From: Pseudomonas sp. CROZ-RG-20F-R04-15
GTDB lineage: Bacteria > Pseudomonadota > Gammaproteobacteria > Pseudomonadales > Pseudomonadaceae
Length of the DNA stretch: 64,000 nucleotides
Direction: 5' to 3'
NCBI RefSeq assembly: GCF_022662375.1
Contig: NZ_JAKNQL010000018.1
Span: 50,534-114,533, forward strand
Made by a program: the position numbers and the translations under genes. This document shows positions 24,307 through 37,100 of the stretch, piece by piece (the first letter of the stretch is position 1; each line of letters opens with the position of its first letter). The notes under the pieces were generated by a model, which saw only the letters and a list, made by a program, of their open reading frames with translations, was not told the origin of the DNA and ran no database searches.

Positions 24307-26461
24307 TGATCTGCCCCTTCTTCAACGCTTCCATCACGGCGGCTTTCGGGCCATCGGCGAGAATCTGTCCACGGTCGATCACCAGCAGACGATCGACCAG
24401 CGACAACAGTGAAGCCCGGTGCGTCACCAGCACCACGGTCTTGTTTTCAATGACGGCGGCGAGGCGTTGCTTGAGGCGTTCTTCGCCGGTGTTGTCCATG
24501 GCGCTGGTCGGCTCGTCCATCAGCAAAATCGGCGGGTTGAGCAACAAGGCCCGGGCCAGCGCGACGTTCTGTCGTTGACCGCCGGAGAGGTTCTGCCCGC
24601 GCTCGCCGACTTGCAGCTCATAGCCTTGCGGGTGCAGTCGGGCGAATTCGTGGACGCCAGCCAGTTCGGCGGCTTGCAGCACCAGCTCGTCTTCTACATA
24701 ACGCGCGCCGGAGACGAGGTTGTCACGCAGGGTACCGGCCAGCAGTTGAATGTCTTGCGGCACGTAGCCGATGTTGTAGCGCAACTCGCTGACGTCGATC
24801 TGGCGGATATCCACGCCGTCGACCAGCAACGCGCCGTCGTCCGGCTGATACAGGCCGACCAGCAGTTTCGCCAGCGAACTCTTGCCCGAGCCGCTGCGGC
24901 CGATGATGCCGATTTTCTCGCCAGGACGGATCACCAGATTGATGTTCTTCAGCGCCGGGTTCTGTTGTTCCGGGTAGGTGAAGTTGAGCTGGCGGCACTC
25001 GATCGCACCCTGCAAAACCTTGCGGCTCAGCGGGCGCTCTTCGAAATTGCGCTCTTGCGGCAGCTCCATCATCTGGTCGACCGAAGTCATGGTTACGCGG
25101 GCTTGCTGATAACGGGTCAGCAAGCCCGACAGCGACGCCAGCGGGCTCAGTGCGCGGCCGCTGAGCATGTAGCAGGCAATCAGACCGCCCATGCTCAGGT
25201 TGCCGGCGATGATCTGGTAGACGCCGAAGACGATCATGATCACCCCGGCCAGTTGCTGGATCAGCAGGGTGATGTTCATCGCCAGACCGGAGAGCATTTT
25301 CACTCGCAGCTCGAGGCGGCTGAGGGTGCCGATGGTCTGTTCCCACTGGTACTGGCGTTCGCTTTCGGCGTTGTTGACCTTCACCGCGTCAAGGCCGGCG
25401 AGGGTTTCGATCAGGCTCGACTGGCGCTCGGCACCGAGGGCCATGGTGCGTTCCATGGTGGCCACCAGCGGCTTCTGCAACGCATAGCCGATCAGCAGGG
25501 CAATCGGGAACGCCAACACCGGAATCCACACCAGATGCCCGCCGAGAATGGCGATAACAATAAAGATCAGGATGGTGAACGGCAGGTCGATCAGACTGGT
25601 CAGGGTCAGCGAGGCGAGGAAGTCGCGCAGGCTCTGAAACTCGTGGATGTTCTGCGCAAAGCTGCCGACTCGCGCCGGGCGGTATTTCATGGCCATGCCG
25701 ACGATGCGCTCGAACAGCGTCGCGGAGATGATCAGGTCGGTTTTCTTCCCGGCCAGATCCAGGCACAGGGCGCGCAGACTCTTCAGCACCAGGTCGAAGA
25801 TGTAGGCGCCGGTAATACCGAGCGCCAGCACCCACAGGGTGGCTTCGGCCTGGTTCGGCACCACGCGGTCGTAGACGTTCATCACGAACAGCGGCGCAGC
25901 CATGGCGATGATGTTGATCAGGAAACTCGCGGCGATCGCATCGGCGTACAGCCAGCGCGAACGCTTGAGGGTGTCGCGGAACCACGAGCGTGCGCGCGGA
26001 ATCAGCGTGCCGTGGTTGACGTCGAATTTGTGTTGCGGCTGAGCGAAGAAGACTTTGCCGGTGTAATCGTCGGCGAGCAGTTCGCGGCTGACGATGGACT
26101 CGCCGCCGTCGGTTTCGCTGAGCAGGACTCGTGCTTCACTATCGCCCTGCCAGCCGAGCAGGACGGCGCTGCGGCCATCCTTGAGCAGCAGCAAGGCCGG
26201 CATGGCGATCGCCGGAATTTCTTCCAGTTTGCGCTGCAGCACCCGACCTTGCAGGCCGGCGCGAGCCGCCGCGCGGGGCAGCAACTCGACACTCAGACGT
26301 TGTTTGGGCAGCGGCAGGCCGGTGGTCAGCATCGCCGCGCTGGCGGGTTTCTGATGGAGCATGCAAAGGGCGAGCAGACCGTCCAGTAACGGATCGTCGT
26401 GCAACGCGCGTGGATCATGACTGAGTTGAACTCGACTGACTTCTGATTCCACGCTCGACAC
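24296..26461 (-). CDS. lapB: LapB, type I secretion ABC transporter
   Basis: 721 residues with a GTG start. The N-terminal ~140 residues form a C39-peptidase-like domain without the catalytic Cys (opening DPLLDGLLALCMLHQK), the type that holds RTX substrates without cleaving them. Six membrane helices follow, then an ATPase domain with Walker A GIIGRSGSGKSSLAK, signature NLSGGQRQNVALARALL and Walker B ILLMDEPTSAMD. It is the energised inner-membrane part of the LapBCE exporter. It starts 26 nt after the lapE stop; a second GTG three codons later is an alternative start. Confidence 0.95.
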   Translation of the reverse strand: MSSVESEVSRVQLSHDPRALHDDPLLDGLLALCMLHQKPASAAMLTTGLPLPKQRLSVELLPRAAARAGLQGRVLQRKLEEIPAIAMPALLLLKDGRSAVLLGWQGDSEARVLLSETDGGESIVSRELLADDYTGKVFFAQPQHKFDVNHGTLIPRARSWFRDTLKRSRWLYADAIAASFLINIIAMAAPLFVMNVYDRVVPNQAEATLWVLALGITGAYIFDLVLKSLRALCLDLAGKKTDLIISATLFERIVGMAMKYRPARVGSFAQNIHEFQSLRDFLASLTLTSLIDLPFTILIFIVIAILGGHLVWIPVLAFPIALLIGYALQKPLVATMERTMALGAERQSSLIETLAGLDAVKVNNAESERQYQWEQTIGTLSRLELRVKMLSGLAMNITLLIQQLAGVIMIVFGVYQIIAGNLSMGGLIACYMLSGRALSPLASLSGLLTRYQQARVTMTSVDQMMELPQERNFEERPLSRKVLQGAIECRQLNFTYPEQQNPALKNINLVIRPGEKIGIIGRSGSGKSSLAKLLVGLYQPDDGALLVDGVDIRQIDVSELRYNIGYVPQDIQLLAGTLRDNLVSGARYVEDELVLQAAELAGVHEFARLHPQGYELQVGERGQNLSGGQRQNVALARALLLNPPILLMDEPTSAMDNTGEERLKQRLAAVIENKTVVLVTHRASLLSLVDRLLVIDRGQILADGPKAAVMEALKKGQISVA

Positions 26462-26486
26462 TCTTTGACAGTTGAAAAGGGATAAC

Positions 26487-27839
26487 TCAATTCATCCCAG
26501 GCAGCTGGACCTTGGGCTTCACGTCGTTCTGCACAACGGATGCCAACGGTGCGACCACTCCCTGGCTTCTGAGCAACTCGCCCATGGTCGCCTTGATTCG
26601 GTACTGAGTAAATAACTGAATGTTTTTGATTTCAGCCAGACGCCGCGAAGCGGTGAACAACTCGTTTTCGCTGTCGAGCAAATCGAGCAGGGTCCGTTCG
26701 CCGAGGCTGAACTGACGCTGGTAGGCGGTGCGCACCGAGGTGCTGTGGTCGACGTATTGCTGCGCGATCGGCACCTGCGCGTTGGCGTTGTTCAAGGCGT
26801 TCCAGGCCAGACCGAGTTCTTCGTTCAACTGACGCAAAGCGTTGTTGCGGATATCCAGCGCCTGGTTCGACAGGTACGACTTGGATTCCAGATCGGCCTT
26901 GTTGCTGCCACCGGAATAAAGGTTGAAGCGCATGCGCAGCATCGCCTGCCATTCGTTGTTGTGGCCGTTCTGGCCATCGAGATCGTTGTCGGCGGTGCGA
27001 CCCAGCTCGGCGTCGAAACGCGGGTAGAAGGTCGACTTGGCGGTTTCGTACTGCTTCTCGGCAGCGGCAATGTCGGACTCGGCCGAGCGCAGGATCGGGC
27101 TGTTCTCCAGCATCTGCGTACGGGCTTCGTTGAGGTTGGCCGGCATCATCGCCATGAACGGCGCCGGACGCTCCAGTTGATCAGGCATCTGGCCAACGGC
27201 GCTGAGGAAGTTGGTTTCCGAGTCGGCCAGATTGGTCTGCTCGGTGATCAGGTTGTTGCGGGCCTGGGCCATCCGCGCTTCGGCCTGGTCAAGGTCGGCA
27301 CCGCTGCCGACGCCGCGCTGGGTGCGCAACTGAATCTGATCGTAGATGCGCTGGTGGCTCTTGAGGTTGTCTTCGGCCAGACGCACGAATTCGCGGCGGG
27401 TCAGCACGTCCAGGTAAACCTGGGCGACGGTCAGCGCGGTGCGCTCGGAAGTGCCGAGCAACGAGTAGGCGCGGGAGTTGACGGTGGCTTGTTGACGCCC
27501 GACTTCGCTGGACGTCGCAAAACCGTCAAAGACCATTTGCGAGAGACGTAAACTTGACTCGCTACGGTTCAGGGTTTCGTAGTGGTTACCGCCGGAGTTG
27601 GCGCGAGTGGTCACGCTGTCGGTGCCTTCACGGCCATAACCGCCGAGCAGATCGACCTTCGGCAGGTATCCCCCTTTCGCCGCTCTTAATTGATAATCCG
27701 CGGCCAAACGACTGTTGACCCCTGCCTGGATTTCCGGATGGACATCCAATGCCTGCTGCATGGCTTCTGGTAAGGATTGTGCTTGTACAAAAGAGGCGGC
27801 GAGAGCGAAGGGTACGGCGAAAAGCAGGGGCGAACGCAT
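26487..27839 (-). CDS. lapE: LapE, TolC-like outer-membrane channel for LapA
   Basis: 450 residues from the ATG at 27839, which begins a good signal peptide (MRSPLLFAVPFALAASFVQAQ). The ORF could be extended upstream to 27908, but that part is not signal-like. It has two OEP repeats typical of TolC of type I systems (SLPEAMQQALDVHPEIQAG; LNEARTQMLENSPILRSAES). In the LapA cycle LapE is not only the conduit: the N-terminal retention module of LapA stays lodged in it until LapG cuts. It is the first gene of the lapEBC operon. Confidence 0.95.
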   Translation of the reverse strand: MRSPLLFAVPFALAASFVQAQSLPEAMQQALDVHPEIQAGVNSRLAADYQLRAAKGGYLPKVDLLGGYGREGTDSVTTRANSGGNHYETLNRSESSLRLSQMVFDGFATSSEVGRQQATVNSRAYSLLGTSERTALTVAQVYLDVLTRREFVRLAEDNLKSHQRIYDQIQLRTQRGVGSGADLDQAEARMAQARNNLITEQTNLADSETNFLSAVGQMPDQLERPAPFMAMMPANLNEARTQMLENSPILRSAESDIAAAEKQYETAKSTFYPRFDAELGRTADNDLDGQNGHNNEWQAMLRMRFNLYSGGSNKADLESKSYLSNQALDIRNNALRQLNEELGLAWNALNNANAQVPIAQQYVDHSTSVRTAYQRQFSLGERTLLDLLDSENELFTASRRLAEIKNIQLFTQYRIKATMGELLRSQGVVAPLASVVQNDVKPKVQLPGMN

Positions 27840-28029
27840 GATAGGAATTTCCCAGAACTTCTTGTCTTGAATCACAGCTAAACGTGGCGCTGCGTCGGAT
27901 GATGGCAACCAGATTGACCGTATGTCGGAAAGTTCAAAACAGGAACTGGATCACACGCTGAAGGACAGGTCGCCGCGGAAATATCAATGTGACATTAGTG
28001 GGGCGATTGTTTAGGATGGCACCCAGAAG

Positions 28030-28082
28030 GTCAATAGTTTGGCATAAAGTTAATAGCGAAAGAATCTAGCCAAATTATTGAC
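28030..28082. promoter_or_regulatory. Inverted pair of FleQ-like boxes in the lapE-lapA divergent promoter
   Basis: The 358-nt gap between lapE and lapA is AT-rich. GTCAATAGTTTGGC (28030-28043) and GCCAAATTATTGAC (28069-28082) are inverted copies matching at 13 of 14 positions, with centres 39 nt apart. Both resemble the FleQ consensus GTCAATAAATTGAC. FleQ, a c-di-GMP-responsive regulator, is known to act on lapA in pseudomonads. A further inverted repeat, TTGACG and CGTCAA (28078-28097), overlaps the second box. The lapA ATG has CGGAGAG upstream. Confidence 0.55.
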
Positions 28083-28197
28083 GAAAAGACGCGTCAAACT
28101 TGTTTCGCAAATTTTTAAAGTACGTCCAGACTGAATCGGCGCCCATGCCATCAGGTCCATGGAAGTCAACTGAACGTGACACCCCGGAGAGTCTTCA

Positions 28198-31100
28198 ATG
28201 AGCAGTGTTGTTGCCATCGTCAAAAGCATTGTCGGTCAGGTATTCGTGGTGTCCCCAGAGGGCGTCCGTCGGGTACTCGTTGAAGGCGATCGCCTGTTTG
28301 TCGGCGACCAGATCGACACCGGTCTGTCTGGCGCCGTGTCGCTTGAATTGGCTGATGGCCGCACCCTGGATCTGGGCCGCGAAACCCAGTGGAGCGCCAA
28401 CGCGCCCGACTCCAGCACTGACTTGGCCGAAGCCACCGCGCAGGCCGCGCCGTCGGTAGCAGAATTGCAGCAAGCCATCGCCGCCGGTGTCGACCCGACT
28501 ACCGCCCTCGATGTTACCGCTGCCGGCCCGAGCGCCGCAGGCACTGGCGGTGCCGCCGGTGGCGGTCACAGTTTCGTGATGCTCGACGCCACCGCTGGCC
28601 GCGTTGACCCGACCATTGGTTTCCCGACTGCAGGCATCAATGCTGCCGGGCAGGCCGGGCAAAACATCACCGGCGGCCAGACCACCGATACCACCACTAA
28701 CGCTCTGCGTGAGTCGACCCTGAGCCTTAGCGCTACGCCGTCCATCACCGAAGCCGGCGGCGTGCTGGTCTACACCGCGACCCTGACCCAGGCGCCATTG
28801 ACCGACCTGACCATCACCCTGTCCAACGGCGCGGTGATTGTGATTCCTGCTGGTTCCACCACCGGCACCGTCAATGTGCCGCTGGCGCCGAACGACACGG
28901 TTTATAACGATCCGAGCCAAATCGACGTGACCGTCACCGGCACCACCGGCGGCAACGGCATCACCGTGACGCCACCGACCACCCCGGCCACGACGCAGGT
29001 CACCGACACCATCGACACCACCACCGTCACCCTGACGGCGGGGCCGAGTGTCACCGAAGGCGGACAGATCACCTACACCGCAACGCTGACCAACCCGGCG
29101 CAAACCCCGGTGACCGTCACCCTGTCGAACGGCTCGACCATCACCATCGGCGCCGGCCAGACCACTGGCACCGTCAACGTGCCGACCCCGGCCAACGACG
29201 TCTATAACAATGGCAGCACCGTCACCACCACCATCACCGGTGCGACTGGCGGCAACTTCGAAAACCTGGTGCCGAACCCGACACCAGCGGTGACCACCAT
29301 CACCGATTCGATCGACACCACCAACCTGACCCTGACCGCCACCGGCACAGTGGTCGAGGGTGGCCAGATCACCTACACCGCGACCCTGACCAACCCGGCG
29401 CAAACCCCGGTAACCGTCACCCTGTCGAACGGTTCGACCATCACCATTGAAGCTGGCCAGACCACTGGCACCGTCAACGTGCCGACGGCGGCCAATGACG
29501 TTTACAACAATGGCGGCACCGTCAGCACCACCATTACCGGCACGACCGGCGGCAACTTCGAAAGCCTGGTGCCGAACACTACGCCGGCGACCACCACGGT
29601 GACCGATTCGATCGACACCACCAACGTCAGCCTCACCGCCACCGGTACGGTCGTCGAAGGCGGCCAGATCACCTACACCGCGACGCTGACCAACGCCGCA
29701 CAAACCCCGGTGACGATCACTCTGTCGAACGGCTCGACCATCACCATTGAAGCCGGCAAGACCACCGGCAGCGTCAACGTGCCAACCGCGGCCAACGACG
29801 TTTACAACAATGGCAGCACCGTCAGCACCACGATTACCGGCACCAGCGGCGGCAATTTCGAAAATCTGGTGCCGAACACCACGCCAGCGACCACCACGAT
29901 TACCGATTCGATCGACACCACCAATCTGTCGTTGTCAGCGACCGGGACCGTCGCCGAAGGTGGCTCGATCGTTTACACCGCGACTCTGACCAATCCTGCC
30001 GGTACACCGGTGACCGTGACCCTGAGCAACGGCTCGGTGATCATCATCGAGGCGGGTAAAACCACTGGCACCGTGACCGTTCCGGCGCCAGCCGATGACG
30101 TCTATAAAGACGCCGGCAACGTTGAAGTGACCATCAAGGACGCTTCCGGCGGCAACTTCGAGAACCTGGTGCCGAGCACCGTTCCAGCCGTGACCGAAGT
30201 CACCGACACCATCGACACATCGACCGTGAAACTGACGGCCGACACCTCGGTCGCTGAAGGTGGCACCGTCACTTACACCGCTACCGTTGGCGCGCCAGTC
30301 ACCGGTTCCCCGGTTGTCGTGACCCTGGCCAACGGCCAGAACATTACCATCGCCGTCGGCCAAACCACCGGCACCGTGACCACCACTGCGCCGAACGATG
30401 CGCTGACCGGCAATGCGCCGCTGACCAATTCGATCACTGGCGTTTCCGGTGGTAATTACGAAGATCTGGTGGCCGACAAGACCCCGGTTTCGACCAGCGT
30501 TACCGATGTTGCCGACACCACCAACCTGGCACTGAGTGCGACCGGTTCTGTGGCTGAGGGTGGTTCGATTGTTTACACCGCGACCCTGACCAACGCAGCC
30601 GGTTCGCCGGTCACCGTGACCCTGAGCAACGGCTCGGTAATCACCATTGAGGCCGGTAAAACCACCGGCACCGTGACCGTCGCAGCACCAGCCGATGACG
30701 TCTACAAAGACGCCGGCAAAGTCGAAGTCACTATCAAGGACGCCACGGGCGGCAACTTCGAGAATCTGGTGCCAAGCACCGTTCCAGCCGTCACCGACGT
30801 GACTGACACCGTCGACACCACCACAGTCAAACTGACCGCCACCGAGTCGGCGGCTGAAGGCGGCACCGTCACCTACACCGCCACTGTCGGCGCGCCGGTG
30901 ACCGGTTCACCAGTTGTGGTGACCCTGGCCAATGGTCAGAACATCACTATCGAAGTGGGTAAAACCACCGGCACGGTGACCACCACAGCACCGAATGACG
31001 CGCTGACCGGCCACGCGCCGATCACCAACGCGATCACGGGCGTGAGCGGCGGCAATTACGAAGATCTCGTCGCCGACAAAACCCCGGTCAGCACCACTGT

Positions 31101-34100
31101 TACTGACACCACTGACACCACCGACCTGACGCTGAGCGCGACGGGCACCGTGGCTGAAGGCGGCTCGATTGTTTACACCGCGACCCTGACCAACCCGGCC
31201 GGTACGCCGGTCACCGTGACCCTGAGCAACGGCTCGGTGATCACCATCGAAGCGGGCAAAACCACCGGCACTGTGACGGTTCCTGCACCTGCCGATGACG
31301 TCTACAAGGACGCCGGCAAAGTCGAAGTCACAATCAAGGACGCCACGGGCGGCAACTTCGAGAACCTCGTTCCGAGCACCGTTCCAGCCGTCACCGACGT
31401 CACTGACACCATCGACACCTCGACCGTCAAACTGACCGCGACCGAGACCGCTGCTGAAGGTGGCACCGTCACCTACACCGCGACCGTCGGCGCGCCAGTC
31501 ACCGGTTCGCCGGTCATCGTGACCCTGGCCAACGGTCAGACCATCACCATCGCCGTCGGCCAGACCACCGGCACCGCGACCGCCACCGCACCGAACGATG
31601 CGTTGACCGGCCATGCACCGCTGACTAACTCGATCACCGAGGTCAGCGGCGGCAACTACGAAAATCTGGTCGCTGACAAAACTCCGGTCAGCACCACCGT
31701 GACCGACACCACCGACACCACCAACCTGACGCTCAGCGCCACCGGTACCGTGGCTGAAGGCGGTTCGATCGTTTACACCGCGACCCTGACCAACGCAGCA
31801 GGCTCGCCCGTCACCGTGACCCTGAGCAACGGCTCGGTAATCACTATCGACGCCGGTAAAACCACCGGCACCGTGACCGTCGCTGCGCCTGCCGATGACG
31901 TCTATAAAGATGCCGGCAAAGTCGAAGTGACCATCAAGGACGCCACGGGCGGCAACTTCGAGAACCTGGTGCCAAGCACCGTTCCAGCCGTGACCGACGT
32001 CACTGACACCATCGACACCTCGACGGTGAAACTGACCGCGACCGAAACCGCTGCTGAAGGCGGCACCGTCACTTACACCGCGACTGTTGGTGCACCAGTG
32101 ACCGGTTCACCTGTCGTCGTGACCCTGGCCAACGGTCAGAGCATCACCATCGAAGTCGGCAAAACCACCGGCACCGTGTCGACCGCCGCTCCGAACGATG
32201 TGCTGGCCGGTCACGCTCCGCTGACCAACTCGATCACCAACGTCAGCGGCGGCAACTACGAAAATCTGGTCGCCGACAAAACTCCGGTCAGCACTACCGT
32301 GACCGACACCGTCGACACCACCACCGTTTCGCTGACCGCCACCGGCAACGTCAATGAAGGCGGGCAGATCGTTTACACCGCGACACTGACCAACCCGGCC
32401 GGCACGCCGGTGACCGTGACCCTGAGCAACGGTTCGACCATCACCATCGACGCCGGCAAGACCACCGGCACCGTGACCGTTCCGGCGCCAGCCGATGACG
32501 TCTACAAAGACGCCGGCAAACTCGAAGTGACCATCAAGGAAACCTCGGGCGGCAATTTCGAAAATCTGGTAGCCAATCCGACGCCAGCGGTGACCAACGT
32601 TGCCGACACCATCAACACCACGCACCTGACCCTCAGCGCTGAAAGCTATGTGCTTGAAGGCACTTCGATCACGTACACCGCGACCCTGACCAACGCCGCG
32701 CAAACGCCGGTGACCGTCAACCTGAGCAACGGTCAGACCATCACCATCGAAGCCGGTAAAACCAGCGGTTCGGTGACCATCGCCGCGCCGAGCGATGACG
32801 TTTACAAAGACGTCAGCAAGCTCACCGTGACCATGACCGATGCCACTGGCGGCAACTTCGAGAAACTCGACGTCAGCAAGACTCCGGTCAGCACCACCGT
32901 CAATGACACCATCGACAAAACCACGCTGACCCTCAGCGCCAGCGACACCGTCAGCGAAGGTGGCCAGATCACCTACACCGCGACCCTGAGCAATCCGGCC
33001 GGCACCGCCATGACCGTGACCCTGGCCAACGGCGCGGTGATCAACATCGCCGCCGGCGCCACCAGCGGTTCGGTGAACTTCGCTGCGCCTGCGAACACTC
33101 CATACATCGACGGCGGCAAGGTACAGACCGCGATCGCCAGCCACAGTGGCGGCAACTTCGAACAGGTCGATGCCAACCGTTCGGCAGTGGTTACAACTGT
33201 CACCGATACGGTCGACACCACCAATATCAGCCTGAGCGCCACCGCTTCGGTCGCCGAGGGCGGCTTGATCGTCTACACCGCGAGCCTGACCAACCCGGCG
33301 GGCACGGCGATGTCCGTGACCCTGAGCAACGGCGCGGTGATCAACATCGCCAAAGGCGCGACCACTGGCACCGCGACCGTCGCAGCACCGGCCGATGACG
33401 TGTACAAGGACGCTGGCAAGGTCGATGCGAGCATCACCAAGACCACCGGCGGCAACTTCGAGAACCTGGTGGTTGACAAGACTCCAGCGGTCACCGACGT
33501 GACCGACACCATCGACAACAGCACCGTGTCGCTGACCGCCACCGCCAGCACCACTGAAGGCGGCGTGGTGGTTTACACCGCCTCCGTAACCGCTCCCGTC
33601 ACCGGTGCGCCGGTTGTCGTGACCCTGTCCAACGGCCAGACCATCACCATCCCGGTTGGCGCCAGCAGCGGCAGCGTCAACTTCACCGCACCGAACGATG
33701 CCCTCGCTGGCGGCAACACGCTGAGCGTGAAAATCGACGGCGCCAGCGGCGGCAACTACGAAAATCTCGTGGCCGACAAGACCCCGGCCGTGACTTCGGT
33801 GACCGATACCGTCGACACCACCAACCTGTCGTTGAGCGCGACAGGTTCTGTGGCTGAAGGTGGTTCGATTGTTTACACCGCGACGCTGACCAACCCGGCT
33901 GGCACGCCAGTCACCGTGACATTGAGCAACGGCTCGGTGATCACCATCGACGCTGGTAAAACTACCGGTACCGTGACCGTCGCAGCGCCTGCCGATGACG
34001 TCTACAAGGACGCCGGCAAAGTCGAAGTCACCATCAAGGATGCAACGGGCGGTAACTTCGAGAACCTGGTGCCGAGCACCACACCAGCAGTGACCGACGT

Positions 34101-37100
34101 CACTGACACCATCGACACCTCGACGGTGAAACTGACGGCCGACACTACTGTGGCTGAAGGCGGCACTGTCACTTACACCGCTACAGTCGGCGCGCCGGTC
34201 ACCGGTTCGCCAGTCGTGGTGACCCTGGCCAACGGCCAGAGCATCACCATCGAAGTCGGCAAGACCACTGGCACCGTGACTTTCACTGCGCCGAACGATG
34301 CGCTGACCGGTCAGGCGTCGCTGGGTAATTCGATCACTGGTGTCAGCGGCGGCAACTACGAAAACCTGGTGGCCGACAAGACCCCGGTTTCCACCACCGT
34401 CACCGACACCGTCGACACCACTGACCTGTCGCTCAGCGCCACCAATTCGGTCGCCGAGGGCGGTTCGATCATCTACACCGCAACCCTGACCAATCCGGCC
34501 GGTACGCCGGTGACCGTGACCCTGAGCAACGGCTCGGTGATCACCATTGAAGCGGGCAAGACCACCGGCACTGTGACGGTTCCTGCGCCTGCCGATGACG
34601 TCTACAAGGACGCCGGCAAAGTCGAAGTGACCATCAAGGATGCTACGGGCGGCAATTTCGAGAATCTGGTGCCGAGCACCGTTCCGGCCGTGACCGAAGT
34701 CACCGACACCATCGACACCTCGACGGTCAAACTGACCGCCACCGAATCTGCGGCTGAAGGTGGCACCGTCACTTACACCGCCACTGTCGGCGCTCCGGTG
34801 ACGGGTTCGCCAGTGGTCGTGACACTGGCCAACGGTCAGACCATCACCATCGAAGTCGGTAAAACCACCGGCACCGCGACCACCATTGCACCGAACGATG
34901 CGCTGACCGGCCACGCGCCGTTGACCAATGCGATCACTGACGTGAGCGGTGGTAACTACGAGAATCTGGTCGCCGACAAGACCCCGGTTTCGACCACCGT
35001 CACCGACACCGTCGACACCACTGATCTGTCGCTCAGCGCTACCAATTCGGTCGCCGAGGGCGGTTCGATCATCTACACCGCGACTCTGAGCAATCCCGCC
35101 GGTACGCCGGTGACCGTGACCCTGAGCAACGGTTCGGTGATCACCATTGAAGCGGGCAAGACCACCGGCACCGTCACCGTCGCTGCACCGGCCGATGACG
35201 TCTACAAAGACGCCGGCAAAGTCGAAGTGACCATCAAGGATGCTACGGGCGGCAATTTCGAGAATCTGGTGCCGAGCACCACCCCAGCGGTAACCGACGT
35301 CACTGACACCATCGACACCTCGACGGTCAAACTGACCGCCACCGAGACCGCTGCTGAAGGTGGCACCGTCACCTACACCGCGACCGTCGACGCGCCAGTC
35401 ACCGGTTCGCCGGTTGTCGTGACCCTGGCCAATGGTCAGAACATCACCATCGAAGTGGGTAAAACCACCGGCACCGTGACCACCACCGCACCAAACGATG
35501 CGTTGACCGGTCATGCGCCGTTGACCAACGCGATCACCGACGTTTCCGGCGGCAACTACGAAAACCTCGTGGCCGACAAAACCCCGGTCAGCACCACCGT
35601 GACCGACACCACGGACACCACCAATCTGTCGCTGACTGCGACGGGCACTGTGGACGAAGGCGGCCAGATCACCTACACCGCCACCTTGACCAACGCGGCT
35701 GGCTCGCCAGTGACCGTGACCCTGTCGAACGGTGCCGTGATCACCATCGACGCTGGTAAAACCACCGGCACTGTCACCGTCGACGCACCGAAAGATGACG
35801 TCTACAAAGACGCCGGCACCGTCGAAGCGACCATCAAGGGCGCGACCGGTGGCGACTTCGAAAACCTCGTCACCAGCACGACCCCGGCCGTCACCACCGT
35901 CAACGACACCATCGATACTTCCACAGTGTCGCTGACCGCCACCGCCAACGTCGCCGAAGGCGAAACCGTGGTCTACACCGCAACCGTGACTGCGCCAGTG
36001 ACCGGCTCGCCGGTGGTCGTGACCCTGTCCAACGGCCAGACCATCACCATTGCGGTCGGTGAAACCACCGGCTCGGTGAACTTCGTTGCGCCGAACAGCC
36101 CGTTGGCCGGCGGCAGCTCGCTGAGCGTGACCATCGACGGCGCCACCGGCGGTAACTACGAAAAACTCGCGGTCGACGGCAAATCTGCCGACACTGCGGT
36201 TTCGGACACCACCGACACCACCAACCTGAACCTGACAGCGACCGATTCGGTGGCTGAAGGCGGTTCGATCGTTTACACCGCGACGCTGACCAACCCGGCC
36301 GGCACCCCGGTGACCGTGACCCTGTCGAACGGTTCGGTGATCACCATTGAGGCGGGTAAAACCACCGGCACCGTGACCGTCGCAGCGCCTGCCGATGACG
36401 TCTACAAAGACGCCGGCAAAGTCGAAGTGACGATCAAGGATGCAACCGGCGGTAACTTTGAGAATCTGCTGCCGAGCACCGTGCCGGCCGTGACCAACGT
36501 CACCGACACCATCGACACCACCACCGTCAAACTCACCGCGACCGAGTCGGCGGCTGAGGGTGGCACCGTTACCTACACCGCCACCGTCGGCGCGCCAGTC
36601 ACCGGTTCGCCTGTGGTCGTGACCCTGGCTAACGGTCAGACCATCACCATTGGCGTTGGCCAGACCACCGGCACCGCGATCACCACCGCGCCGAACGATG
36701 CATTGACCGGCCACGCGCCGATCACCAATGCGATCACCGAAGTGAGTGGTGGTAACTACGAGAATCTGGTCGCCGACAAGACACCGGTTTCAACCAATGT
36801 CACCGACACCGTCGACACCACTAACCTGTCGCTGACGGCGACCGGCACCGTGGCTGAAGGCGGTTCGATCATCTACACCGCAACGCTGACCAACGCGGCG
36901 GGCTCGCCAGTCACCGTGACCCTGTCGAACGGCGCCGTGATCACTATCGACGCGGGCAAGACTTCCGGCACTGTCACCGTTCCAGCTCCGGCAGATGACG
37001 TTTACAAAGATGCAGGCAAAGTCGAAGCAACCATTTCGACCGCGACCGGCGGCAACTTCGAGAATCTGATACCGAGCACCGTGCCGGCCGTGACCAATGT

